Source of the DNA: Chlorops oryzae
Lineage: Eukaryota > Arthropoda > Insecta > Diptera > Chloropidae
Reading direction: 5' to 3'
Length of the DNA: 64,000 bases
NCBI GenBank assembly: GCA_020466095.1
Contig: CM035807.1
Span: 60,778,731-60,842,730, forward strand
Below, one piece after another: positions 1 to 9,491 of this stretch (within the stretch, counting starts at the first letter, position 1; every line of letters begins with the position of its first letter). The notes beneath the pieces are model-generated. The model ran no database searches. It saw only the letters and a program-made list of their open reading frames with translations, and was not told the origin of the DNA. The translations under genes and the position numbers were made by a program.

Positions 1-936
1 AGCGTTTATGAACCTGATACTGTAACAGCCAATCATGCGCAATTTTGGTTTCGTCGATTCCGTTCCGGTAACTTCGATGTCAAGGATGCACCACGCACTG
101 GAAGGCCAATTGTCGAAAATGTCGATAAAATCATGGAAATTATCGAGTCCTACCGTCATGTTAGCACTGTTTCGATTGCAAAAGAGCTAAAGATTGCACA
201 AAAAACCGTTTGGAACCATTTGAATAAGGCTGGATACACAAAGAAGCTCGATGTATGGGTGCCACACGAGTTAACGCAAAAAAACCTCACAGACCGAATT
301 TCCATCTGCGAATCGCTGCTGAACCGCAACAAAATCGACCCATTTCTGAAGCGGTTGGTGACTGGTGATGAAAAGTGGGTCACTTACGACAACGTCAAGC
401 GAAAACGGTCGTGGTCGAAACACGGTGAACCGGCGGAAACGGTGGCCAAGCCAGGATTGACGGCCAGGAAGGTTTTGCTGTGTGTTTGGTGGGATTGGCA
501 GGGAATTATCTACTATGAGCTGCTCCCATACGGCAAAACTCTTAACTCGGAAATCTACTGTCAACAATTGGACCGTCTGAAGGAAGCAATCGCCCATAAG
601 CGGCCAGCTTTGGCCAATAGGAGAAGAATTGTGTTCCATCAGGACAACGCCAGGCCACACACATCGATAGTGACTCGCCAGAAGCTCCGGGAGTTTGGTT
701 GGGAGGTTCTTCTGCATCCAGCTTATAGTCCGGACCTGGCACCAAGTGATTACCATCTGTTCCTGTCCATGGCGAACAATTTTGCTGGTGAAACATTCGC
801 TTCAAGAGAGGCTTCTGAAATTCGACTGTCTCAATTTTTTGCTAATAGGAACGAGGGCTTCTATGAGAGAGGCATAATGAAATTACCTTTAAAATGGCAA
901 CAAGTTATCGAACAAAACGGCGCATATTTGACCTAA
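1..936 (+). CDS. mariner transposase, 5' partial
   Basis: DD34D transposase that cuts and pastes mariner DNA at TA sites. The frame is uninterrupted from the window start to TAA at 934-936; the first in-frame ATG at 133 is internal, since conserved N-terminal sequence (the helix-turn-helix part) lies upstream of it. Visible landmarks are the linker WVPHEL, the first catalytic Asp in TGDEKW, the second in HQDNARPH and the third in SPDLAPSDYHLF, with exactly 34 residues between the last two Asp. All three acidic residues are present and no stop or frameshift is seen, so the visible part may still be functional. Whether the copy is intact depends on sequence to the left. Confidence 0.85.
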   Translation, partial: SVYEPDTVTANHAQFWFRRFRSGNFDVKDAPRTGRPIVENVDKIMEIIESYRHVSTVSIAKELKIAQKTVWNHLNKAGYTKKLDVWVPHELTQKNLTDRISICESLLNRNKIDPFLKRLVTGDEKWVTYDNVKRKRSWSKHGEPAETVAKPGLTARKVLLCVWWDWQGIIYYELLPYGKTLNSEIYCQQLDRLKEAIAHKRPALANRRRIVFHQDNARPHTSIVTRQKLREFGWEVLLHPAYSPDLAPSDYHLFLSMANNFAGETFASREASEIRLSQFFANRNEGFYERGIMKLPLKWQQVIEQNGAYLT

Positions 937-1013
937 ATCGGGTCATTCTAACTATCTTAAATAAAGCCCTCAATTTAATGCAAAAATAATGGATTTCTTT
1001 TTACTACACCTAA
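1..1013 (+). mobile_element. mariner element, cut off at the left window edge
   Basis: Right-hand part of a Tc1/mariner element. The transposase frame is open from base 1, so the 5' inverted repeat and the first codons lie outside the window. After the stop codon a short AT-rich tail ends in ACACCTAA next to TA, which fits a mariner inverted repeat and TA target duplication. It belongs to a different subfamily from the four Himar-like copies further on, because neither the protein nor the terminal sequence matches theirs. Confidence 0.85.
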
Positions 1014-1554
1014 TATATATAAGTATTTTCATTTACTACCAAATTTAAGAATATGATGTATTAGAAACTTTAAGAGTCCCAAAACAAAATATTTTTGAGT
1101 CGCAATAACAAAATAAAAAAAAATTTAATATATATAAAAAACTGTATTGCCTATGTAAGCATTTCGTAGAACTAGAATATTTAGCCAGTAACACCGTTTG
1201 AATTGTATCCCGAAAACTAAAACACTAGTTCATAGAAAATCAAGAATTCACTGAGATATCCACTACACTGCAGCGATAAATATGGATCAAGAAGCGGCAG
1301 TATCACAGCAGCGACAAAAATTTCACCAGCATCGGTCTATCGAACACCGCTAAGACCATCATCAAAGACATATGGGTGAACAGAGTCTACACGCCCACTA
1401 CAACAGCGAGTTAGCAACATTTAAGCAACAACATCAACAACACGAGCCGGAATTAATAAAACCGTATTCAGCTCGCCTCATCTGTATCATCGAGACGAAA
1501 CTAAGCATGAAATATGCCTGGCTACAACAACCGCATCCTTCAGACAAGAAAACC

Positions 1555-1573
1555 AGTCGTGATGCTCACGACT
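1555..1573 (+). promoter_or_regulatory. hairpin beside the polypurine tract
   Basis: Perfect 8-bp inverted repeat with loop TGC: AGTCGTGA / TCACGACT. It lies 5 bases upstream of the polypurine tract. A homologous hairpin with the same loop but two compensatory base-pair changes occurs in the related minus-strand element at 61750-61772. Confidence 0.6.
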
Positions 1574-1578
1574 TGCCG

Positions 1579-1591
1579 AAGAGGGGAGGGA
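1579..1591 (+). promoter_or_regulatory. 3' polypurine tract
   Basis: Purine run AAGAGGGGAGGGA directly before the LTR start TGTTGTGAGT. It is the expected primer for plus-strand DNA synthesis in an LTR retrotransposon, and element A has an equivalent tract at 18219-18232. Confidence 0.7.
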
Positions 1592-2566
1592 TGTTGTGAG
1601 TCAAAACCGTCACGTCACACGCTAACGTAACGCTGCCAGCTCTATCGTCAACGGCACGCTATCAGCGCTAAGCCAAAAGCAGTGCAATAAATAATGCAGC
1701 ATAAACAAATGCAACGGCAGCGTTTGAGCTCGAAACCTAACACCTCGAACAACAACAGCACGAGCGGGCATGAAATCGAACGCCTCAACAAAGCAACAAC
1801 GGTCGGCGTTCGAAGTCACAAAAAGAGACACTGTTACCGGAGACGGCAACAACAACAACAGGGTCTCGTAATGACAAACAGACCGTCGATATCAATGTCA
1901 ACCGAAAATCGATCGTTCAAGGCAATCGATCGAAAGGGAAAGCAGGCAGACGAAAGGCGAAAGAACACGAGCCGCCGAGTCAGCATGTGGACCACACACA
2001 AACAAGGGATGTTTAGGGCATGCGTTTGCTTGTTCGTATTGCATTTCGTTCTGTACGTCTTTTGTGTGTGCACTTGGCTTGCATTAAACCGTACATATGT
2101 CGAATGGGATTGGAGTGATCGGCATGTTTAGCTGATTGTAAATATATGGCACGACGAAAATAGAAGACAACTTATGCACTTTTGCAATCGCCGGAAAAAG
2201 CCGAAATGCAGAATCGACGGTGACCAAGGGACGCTCGCGGGGAGGTTAGCTGAGGAAGAAATCTGTGACGCTAGCAACTATCGATATTGCGAACGGAGCA
2301 ATATCGGACTATAAAAGCGAAGTTCGATTGACAAAATGGACTTATCATCGATTGGCACTCCGAGTATTAAGAAGATCTCAACTTTGGCGCACCTACTTAC
2401 GAGCCAGGACGACAAAGTGTGGATCTCAGTGTTAGCTAGGGAATTAGGGCAGTAAAGTAAGATAGAATAGAACGTTTGAAAAAGACTTTAATAAATGAAC
2501 AATTATTATAACGAGAAAAGAAGTGTTTTATTTGGCGAAAATATTGAATCCTTGTTGGCGCTTACA
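1592..2566 (+). repeat. LTR of a gypsy-like element (3' LTR)
   Basis: Begins TGTTGTGAGT after a polypurine tract, like the LTR of element A. It contains a TATA box (2310-2316), a polyadenylation signal AATAAA near 2490 and CAA-rich stretches. The part around 2370-2450 is clearly similar to the minus-strand LTR at 60917-61731 (shared GAGATCTCAACTTTGGCGC-like and GTTAGCTAGGGAAT segments). The right end is set at about 2566, where BEL-1 coding sequence starts; the exact boundary and target duplication cannot be fixed because the partner LTR is missing. The open frames at 1694-2131 and on the opposite strand are composition artefacts. Confidence 0.65.
2283..2316 (+). promoter_or_regulatory. LTR core promoter with 8-7-8 palindrome
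   Basis: GATATTGC, seven bases, GCAATATC, then TATAAAA five bases later. The same arms with a different 7-base spacer occur in the otherwise divergent LTR at 60917-61731, where they are tandemly duplicated. Conservation in a fast-changing U3 suggests a protein-binding site; the binding factor is unknown. Confidence 0.5.
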
Positions 2567-2730
2567 GATGTCCTTTCTCCCCAGTACACACAACAACGGG
2601 GTTAAGACTAAGCAGTTGACTCTTCTTATGGACGGGCCGTAGATTGCTTAGCTCTTCATATTCTTCCGGATAATATCGTTTCTGCTCCGCAACGATAAGA
2701 CGAATTTTCACCGCTGTTAGTTCTCGTTGA
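2567..2730 (-). pseudogene. BEL-1 pol, downstream fragment (truncated)
   Basis: Continues the BEL/Pao polyprotein on the far side of the non-LTR insertion. It encodes the conserved stretch around ELTAVKIRLIV...KKSQLLSLNP that lies between RNase H and the integrase zinc finger in this superfamily. The reading frame is cut at about 2567 by the abutting LTR, so the integrase core, C-terminal domain and 3' LTR are lost. Confidence 0.75.
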
Positions 2731-3323
2731 TTTATTTTGGGTCCTTGGTCACACGGGGATTGATGGTAGTGAGCTAGCTGATAGTCTGGCAAGAAAGGCA
2801 TCAAACACCCCTTTTATCGGTCCTCAGCCTTTTTGTGGGTTGAACTGGGCGGGCATCAGAGAAAAAATCAGAGAGAAAGAAAATCTCCTTCGCCTTGTGT
2901 ACTGGGACGACTTACCCGGACTGAGGCAGAGTAAATTGCTTACAAAACCTTACTCTTACTCCAATATTCTTAAGCTTTCAAAAGATAGCATAAGATTGCT
3001 TACGGGTTTTCTTGCTGGCCATTCTGGGCTTAAGTATCACCTGCACAAACTTCGCCTTTCCGATAATTCGGAATGCAGATTGTGCCTCGAAGACGAGGAA
3101 ACAACTTTGCACATTCTTTGCGAATGTCCTGCCCTAATACATTCCATTCGGAATTTCTGTCATTAGGACAAATTAGGAGTTCTTCCCCAGAGGTGATTCT
3201 GGACTTTATTAGGAGAGCTATGGGGGCTTTTCATAAAAATAGTGAATCTTGGCACAATAGGTCATCTGGGCCGCAGTGCCAGCCTTTGCGCAGATTCACG
3301 CTCCATATCATTATTCATTCTTA
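2731..3323 (+). mobile_element. 5'-truncated non-LTR retrotransposon in BEL-1
   Basis: The 3' end of a LINE-type element, antisense to BEL-1. The 14-bp sequence TTAGTTCTCGTTGA flanks it at 2717-2730 and 3324-3337 as a target-site duplication. 5' truncation with a duplication of this length is the usual outcome of target-primed reverse transcription. The 3' end lacks a clear poly(A) tail and finishes in a short T/A/C-rich sequence, as in some I, LOA or R1-like clades. Confidence 0.8.
2732..3166 (+). pseudogene. non-LTR ORF2 C-terminal fragment (RNase H and zinc knuckle)
   Basis: Open frame starting in the end of an RNase H domain (WVLGHTGIDGSELADSLARK), followed by the C-terminal region with ...RLLTGFLAGHSGLKYHLHKL and a cysteine-rich knuckle CRLCLEDEETTLHILCECPA, which is typical of RNase H-bearing non-LTR clades. 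Reverse transcriptase and endonuclease domains are missing because of 5' truncation. About 150 bases of 3' untranslated sequence follow. Clade assignment needs a database search. Confidence 0.75.
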
Positions 3324-3337
3324 TTAGTTCTCGTTGA

Positions 3338-6092
3338 GAGAGCGCATGGGTGAATTCCGGTGGGCCAGCTGCCCTTCGTGTTCGCTGAATGAATCGCCAT
3401 GCGAACCCTAGGACTCCCAATGCGCGATCGAAACACGAGAAGCGTTCGAGGAGGTCTTCGTGTGCGATAATGGCGGTGAACGATTGCAGTTTTCGTTCTT
3501 CGAGAATGGGAGCGGATGGAGTCTTCGGCTGAGGCCAATCCCTAGCAGGCTCTTTTAGCCACGACGGTCCGTGCCACCACAGGTGATTCGCTTGCAGATC
3601 TTGCGCCGAGGATCCTCTAGTACCCAAATCAGCCGGATTGTCCTGCGATCCCACATGGTGCCAGGGGAGATGACCAGTGTTGGTGATAATCTGCGACACT
3701 CGGTTGGCCACGTACGTCTTCCAGGCATTAGGGGGTCGCTTGAGCCAGGCCAGCACAATTGAGGCATCAGTCCATAGAAAGGTGTCATGCTCGTGGACTC
3801 GCAGCTGCTCGTTGATGGATTTTACCAGTTTGGACAACAACACCGCGGCACACAATTCGAGGCGTGGCAGGCTCACCGTCTGTAAAGGTGCCACCTTCGA
3901 CTTAGCGGTCAATAAAAGAGTGTTGGCGTTATCGAGTGTTTCAACTCGAAGATATATGGCAGCACAGTACGCTCGCTCTGACGCGTCTCACAATCCGTGC
4001 ACCTGAAAGCTCGCGGCAGGGTCATACTGAAGCCACCGTGGAATCTGAATCTGTTCGATGAACGGCAGATCTTCTAAGAAGGCGTTCCATTTGGCTAGTG
4101 CGTCACTGGTGACTCGTTCATCCCACGCAGTGCCTTCCAGCCATAGCTGCTGCATAAGCACTTTGGCTCGTATCACGATCGGCGTCAGCCATCCGGCCGG
4201 ATCGAATAACTTGGCGATGTCCGATAGGATCTGCCGTTTGGTCTCAGAAGTGGATGTCCTCGTGGTCAACCGATACGAGAAGCAGTCAGTCACGGCATTC
4301 CACTGGATTCCCAGCATCTTTAAGTTGCTATGGGCGTCGAACTTGAGAAATTCTGCGTTTAATAAATGAGTGGCCTTAATCCCTTCCAGCAATGTCCTGT
4401 GATTTGCGGTAATTTTCCGAAGCGGAAATCCTGCCGACTGAAGCGTGGTGAAGAGTTGCGTCTGGGCCTCGAGAGCGTCCGCCAGCGTATGGCCGCCCGA
4501 CAATACGTCATCGACATAACTTTCATTTTTTTAAATGAACGCGGCTCGGGGAGCCGCATCGCCAGTGTCGTCGGCTAACTGGTGGAGGGTTCGAATGGCC
4601 AAATATGGTGCACAGTTCACTCCGAAGGTGACCGTCTTCAGCTCGAAATCCTTGACCGGTGCGGTAGGATCATCTCGGAACAAGATTCGTTGAAATGCGC
4701 GATCCGCTTTGTGGACGAAAATTTGGCGGTACATTTTTTCAATGTCGCCATTGAAAACGAATCGATAGGTGCGCCAATTGAGCAACAAGATAATTAAGTC
4801 GGCTTGTAGAACTGGGCCCACGTGCAGCACATCATTCAGAGATGACTTGGCGGTGGTTTTCTGGGATGCATTGAAAACCTCTCTCACCTTGGTAGAGGTA
4901 CTCTCTGGTTTAACAACCGCGTGATGAGGCAGATGAAACGAAGAGCAGGTTCCGTTGTGGGAGATTTCAAAAGGGGGTGTGGCCGGTTCCATATGACCAC
5001 TTGTGATATATTCTCGTAGTACGGCATTGTAAGTTTCATGCATTGCGGGTTGTTGTTGGAGTCTCCTTTCCAAACACGTATATTGCCTGAGCGCCAATGA
5101 TCGAGACGCGCCAAGCTGCAAAGAAAGTTTAGAAAATTGTTCTTTAAATGGCAATCGAACGACATATCTACCATCGGTGTTGCGAACGGTGGTTCGGGAG
5201 TACAATTTGTCACAATATTCGTCCTCGGGAGAAGCCGGAAGATTCTGAGGTATCTCTTCTTTTTCCCAAAAGCTCTTGAGAAGATCATGAAGCGACTCCG
5301 TCGGCTCTGTGATGGTAGTGCATGTGGCGAACGATTGCGTCGACTCGCCAGAGATAGGGCCACTAAGGTACCATCCGAATACGGAGTTTTGAGCCAACAG
5401 ACTGCCTCCGATGTTGACCCGAAGTCCTGACAGCGTGATTTTCGGGGGAAGATCTGATCCAACGACCATGTCGATGCGCCCTGGATCCATGAAGTGTGGA
5501 TCGGCCAACTCCAGAGAAGCTAATTCTGTGGAGTCCACATATCGTGCTCGTGACGATGGCAGCCAATTTGTTAAGTTTGGTAGTACGACGTCCGCCACCT
5601 CCTCTTGGAATTGGGAGCGCTGGGATGCCAGAGTGAGCACGCATTCCCTTTTCGCCGTTTGTGACGACTGCCCGCCCATGCCGGACACGGTGCAAATTTT
5701 GGCGCGGGTGGGCAGTTTGAGCTGGAGTTGCATGCGCTCCGTTATAAATGTTCGTTGAGAGCCCTGATCCAGGAGCACTCTCACAGTGAACCGCTCGCCC
5801 TGATGGAGGATGTGCGCGAGGGCAGTAGGCAATAGGACCTGAGTGTGGCTGTCAGCCACATTTGCGTTGGTTTGATGGGAGGAAATCGAAGCTCCAATTG
5901 GGGACGGTGACGTCGCCGATGATGCAACAGCGGAGCTCGTCGTCGACGGGCCGGGGGTCTGGGAGGACGGAGGAGAATCATCATTCGGTGAGACCGCGGG
6001 AGCATGTCCATGAAGCAGCGTGTGATGCCGCTTCTTACACTTCGCACATCGATAGGGGCTGGTACATCTTGCCGAGCGATGGGAGGCAGTTA
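3338..6092 (-). pseudogene. BEL-1 pol: protease, reverse transcriptase, RNase H
   Basis: Middle of a single BEL/Pao Gag-Pol frame, read right to left. After a zinc-finger/proline-rich linker come the aspartic protease (VRVLLDQGSQRTFI), the reverse transcriptase with FNGDIEKMYRQIFV (metal-binding Asp) and YVDDVLSGGHT, and RNase H with [13 protein letters not shown]. The frame is unbroken except for two in-frame nonsense codons: TAA at 4531-4533, six codons before YVDD, and TGA at 3988-3990, replacing the residue before the RNase H Asp (DASERAY). With mariner H1 and its TA duplication (839 bases) removed, this frame joins the gag frame exactly. It is dead as an autonomous element. Confidence 0.9.
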
Positions 6093-6929
6093 ACAGGTTG
6101 GCTGATAAGTCCCCGGTCTAACAAAGAAAAACACATTTTTTTGTCAAAATTCGTTTTTATTATTCAACATAGTTCCCTTCAAGAGCGATACAACGATTAT
6201 AACGACCTTCCAATTTTTTGATAACATTTTGGTAGTACTCCTTCGGTTTTGCCTCAAAATAGACCTCAGTTTCGGCGATCACCTCTTCATTGCAGCCAAA
6301 TTTTTTCCCTGCGAGCATCCTTTTGAGGTCAAGAAAAAGTCGCTGGGGGCCAGATCTGGAGAATACGGTGGGTGGAGAAGCAATTCGAAGCCTAATTCAT
6401 GAATTTTTGCCATCGTTCTCAATGACTTGTGGCACGGTGCGTTGTCTTGGTGGAACAACACATTTTTCTTCTTCATATGGGGCCGTTTTGCCGCGATTTC
6501 GACCTTCAAACGCTCCAATGACATATAATTTGATTTTTTCGTCGGTAACCACCTCTTTCGGGCGTCCACTGCGTTCACCGTCCTCCGTGCTCATTTCACC
6601 ACGCTTGAATTTTGCATACCAATCAATTATTGTTGATTTTCCTGGGGCAGAGTCCGGAAACTCATTATCAAGCCAAGTTTTTGCTTCCACTGTATTTTTT
6701 CCCTTCAGAAAACAGTATTTTATCAAAACACGAAATTCCTTTTTTTCCTTTTTTTTTACAATAACTAAAGTTGCTTCACAAAAGACGCTCTATCTCACAA
6801 ACTAATTGACTTACAGACGTCAAATTTTGACACGAATCATTTGAAGGTTGCCACTTTATAAAAATAATATGCATTTAATACTAGCGACGGCATCTATGTG
6901 TCAGACCGGGGACTTATCAGCCAACCTGT
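6093..6929 (-). mobile_element. Himar-like mariner H1, internally deleted
   Basis: Both ends carry the irritans-type terminal repeat ACAGGTTGGCTGATAAGTCC and TA duplications (6091-6092 and 6930-6931). The copy is 837 bp against 1293 bp for intact copy H4; the deletion removes the middle of the transposase near 6520. Remaining pieces encode the N-terminus and the catalytic HQDNAPCH region. It is inserted in the gag zinc-finger region of BEL-1, so it is younger than BEL-1. Confidence 0.95.
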
Positions 6930-6931
6930 TA

Positions 6932-8021
6932 AACAATTATAACATCTCTTATTTTGCATGATAAATCTATGACGATCGTCAACCGTCATTTCCAAAAATT
7001 GTGGGCACTGTCGCAGTGCGTGATCGTTTCCACACAGGTGGCACACGTTCGCCGTCAGTTCACGAGCCAGAAAGACGTTCGTAGGTGGTGAAGAAGGAGT
7101 CAATGAGGGGGCGTAGTGGCTGATGGCGGTGAAATTGGCAATGCGTTCAGCGATCTCGAAGCGTCGTTGCATGAATTCCTTCATTTCTTGCCACGTAGGA
7201 GGTTCCCGTTGAGATGAAAGTGAATGCTCCCAGTCCAGCACGGCTTGAGCAGGTAGACGCCGTGCGCAAAAATGCACCAAAATGGGATCCACCAAATTTA
7301 CGACTCCTTGACTTTTCATTACGGCGAGGCTATCGTTGACAGTGGACAGGAGTTGTAAAATCGCTCCACTTGTCTCTTCTTTAATGTCTGACGAGTCGAA
7401 GAGAAGCTTAAGTTGGTTATCAATGAGCAATCGTCGATTCTCATACCGCGCCTTGAGAGCTTCCCACACGTCATCGAACCTCCCTTCACTTGGGGGAAAT
7501 CCTCTAACAATTTGGTTGGCCGCACCTGACGTCTTATCGTGAAGGTGGATGAGTCGCTGGACCCGACCAATGCTGGAGTTGTGGATATACAAGATCTTGA
7601 AGCGATCGCGGAATGCTGGCCACTCATTATAACCGCCGGCAAACACCTTTACGTCACACAATGGAACTCTGAAGCTGGTATCGATTTCGGTTTCTCGAAC
7701 GCGTGGCATGTGTGTACTGGACAACGGAGCCGGACACGAAAATACCTCTAATTGCTCATTAAGATAGCCTTTCGCCTCGTAGTACAAAGCGCGGCATTCC
7801 TCCATAATGGCTGATAAATTTTCGTATGCGGCTGAATCCGTTCCGCTTCCTAGGCATACTTCGTCAAAAACCTTGCACAGATCCTTCCACTGGAGCTCGA
7901 GGTCCTCCAGATGCGCATCCAATCTAGATCGCGAAGAATTCAACCCCTCATGTCTGTCATTCCATGAACACAATCTTTTAAATAACCCTACAATGTGGTT
8001 CAATTTCGCGGTAGAAGTCAT
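6932..8021 (-). CDS. BEL-1 Gag (DUF1759-type), interrupted by mariner H1
   Basis: N-terminal part of a BEL/Pao polyprotein, the structural protein that packages element RNA. It starts MTSTAKLNHIVGLF and has the typical Gag core around FAGGYNEWPAFRDRFKILY, then ...LDWEHSL...PTWQEMKEFMQRR, then the first zinc-binding motifs CHLCGNDHALRQC and CYNC, where mariner H1 breaks the frame. No stop is seen in this part. The ATG at 8021 is the first in frame after an untranslated leader and matches the usual start of this family. There is no PHD finger, unlike the Gag of BEL-2. Confidence 0.85.
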
Positions 8022-9300
8022 GTCGATGATTGTCTTGGCTCGATGTATGAATTTTACCTGTTACGCTTAAACAACCAAATACTAACCTTCACAACCAACC
8101 TTCCACGTAAATTTTATTGCCGCAATGAAATTCAAATTGTTTGAATATAAGTCAGGCTTTATTTAAATTGGTTAGCTAGTACACCAATCAATTTAGCAAA
8201 TACGCAAATAAAAAAGCAGTAGAAATTTAATTGTCAATTCTTTATTTCTCAAAAGGCTAGCCAGTGCAACCTACTAATAATTTTCGCATACGAAAGAAAT
8301 CCGCTTTGCTTCGCACGCCAACTGCGAATTCAAATCGAAAAAATCAAACAGCGACCGAAAAAACAAACGGTAGCAGCGCTGCGATATAGCTGACCAACGT
8401 GCTTGTCTTTTTATTTGCTTTGTCTTCTCTTTGCTCACGTGAAAACGCCGTTAGGCCTATCAACTGAAGACACACAGCAACGCAAATATACGCACTGGTC
8501 ACCCCGCTGCCGCCCACCTTTTGGTTTCCCCTTGCCATGAGAAAAAAAACCATCCAAGCACTGCACTTCCAATGTCCGCTAGACTTTGAAGGGCACTGGA
8601 AGGCTCACACCGCGTGCACTGGAATGGGCTCTGGATGGAATTTTTTCTCCCAGAAGCCAGGACTCCTGGACACAGGATCGCCAATGTTTGGGCCCGTAAA
8701 GACTTATTGGTCTTGCGACCGAAATGGGGCAAAGGGAAATCGGTTGTAAATTAACAAAAGATCACGTACCTTAGACTGCCGTTGTTTCTGCTGCGGTCGC
8801 GGATTTCCGATGCTGGTGGTGCTGTTGTTGTTGATTATGCTGTTCCTGCTGCTGCTGATTTAACAAAAAACCAACAAAAAAAAAACGCCCGAATGCATTT
8901 ATTCACGCGAACGCGGCCCGTACTTTTCTTCTTTTTTCTTTCGAATTGTTTGGAACGGTGGGTTTTCGCGAGCTTGTCACTCTGAAAATCTACTTGGTTA
9001 TGAATTTGAACTTGACCGGTGTTGCCAGTCAAGCTCGGCGGGAAAAAGCGCGAGCAGCTGGGCTAGGAATGCTGCCCTCCTTTTTCCCATTTTTTCGCCG
9101 CTGGTGGGATCTGACTGCGTAGCGACAGCGGCAAAATCGGACAATTATATTAAATCGCCGGAATATGCTAGGACGCGTCTTTATAGTCTTAAAATCAACC
9201 ATAAATCAGGGATACTTATATATGTTATTTTAATTTATTCCAAAAATCAACCCTGCGCGAACGATGCAATCGCCAAAAACACACAAAAAATAAAAATTCC
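8022..9300 (-). other. leader and probable 5' LTR of BEL-1 (boundaries unresolved)
   Basis: No convincing gene. Read on the minus strand there is a TATA-like ACTATAAAG near 9186, an AATAAA near 8900, and a possible primer-binding site starting TTGGCGATCCTG near 8687, which suggests an LTR ending around 8690 followed by a long leader. CAG/CAA-type repeats lie at about 8820-8870. Without a second LTR copy the limits are a guess. The open frames here are short and overlap on both strands. Confidence 0.35.
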
Positions 9301-9339
9301 CCGGAAATATTTTTTATACGTGTAAAAGCGAAGACAACT

Positions 9340-9394
9340 CCAAAAGAGAATTTGAAAAAAATGGCCGGCAATAATTGGCCTAGTGTAAAAGTCC
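9340..9394 (+). repeat. single transposon end (MITE-type terminus)
   Basis: Contains GGCCGGCAATAATTGGCC followed by TAGTGTAAAAGTCC. This resembles the inverted-repeat ends of the MITEs at 34291-34409 and 37754-37963 (TTTTACA.TAG ... ATTATTG or CTATTGCCGG). No matching left end was found nearby, so it is probably a truncated copy. Confidence 0.4.
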
Positions 9395-9491
9395 TCAATT
9401 CCCATGCTCTCAAACCGGTTTTGGTTTGTTTTTGTTCTATGCATTTTCTCATTTTTCTGTAATCGTTGTCGCGTGAGCATCGACGGAAGAT

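Larger units (their letters stand above)
1014..1591 (+). other. non-coding 3' interior of an LTR element
   Basis: No credible gene. From about 1014 to 1180 the DNA is simple and AT-rich. From about 1180 it becomes CA-rich, like the untranslated 3' interior of element A (17770-18232) and of the right-edge element. It ends in a hairpin and a polypurine tract, then an LTR. The short open frame at 1372-1599 resembles no family I know and crosses the LTR boundary, so I treat it as chance. The element's 5' part is absent. Confidence 0.55.

Noticed and set aside
1372..2131. Two open frames of 75 and 145 codons in the left LTR region
   Set aside because: They cross the LTR boundary or lie in CAA-rich U3 sequence, match no family I know, and overlap open frames on the other strand.
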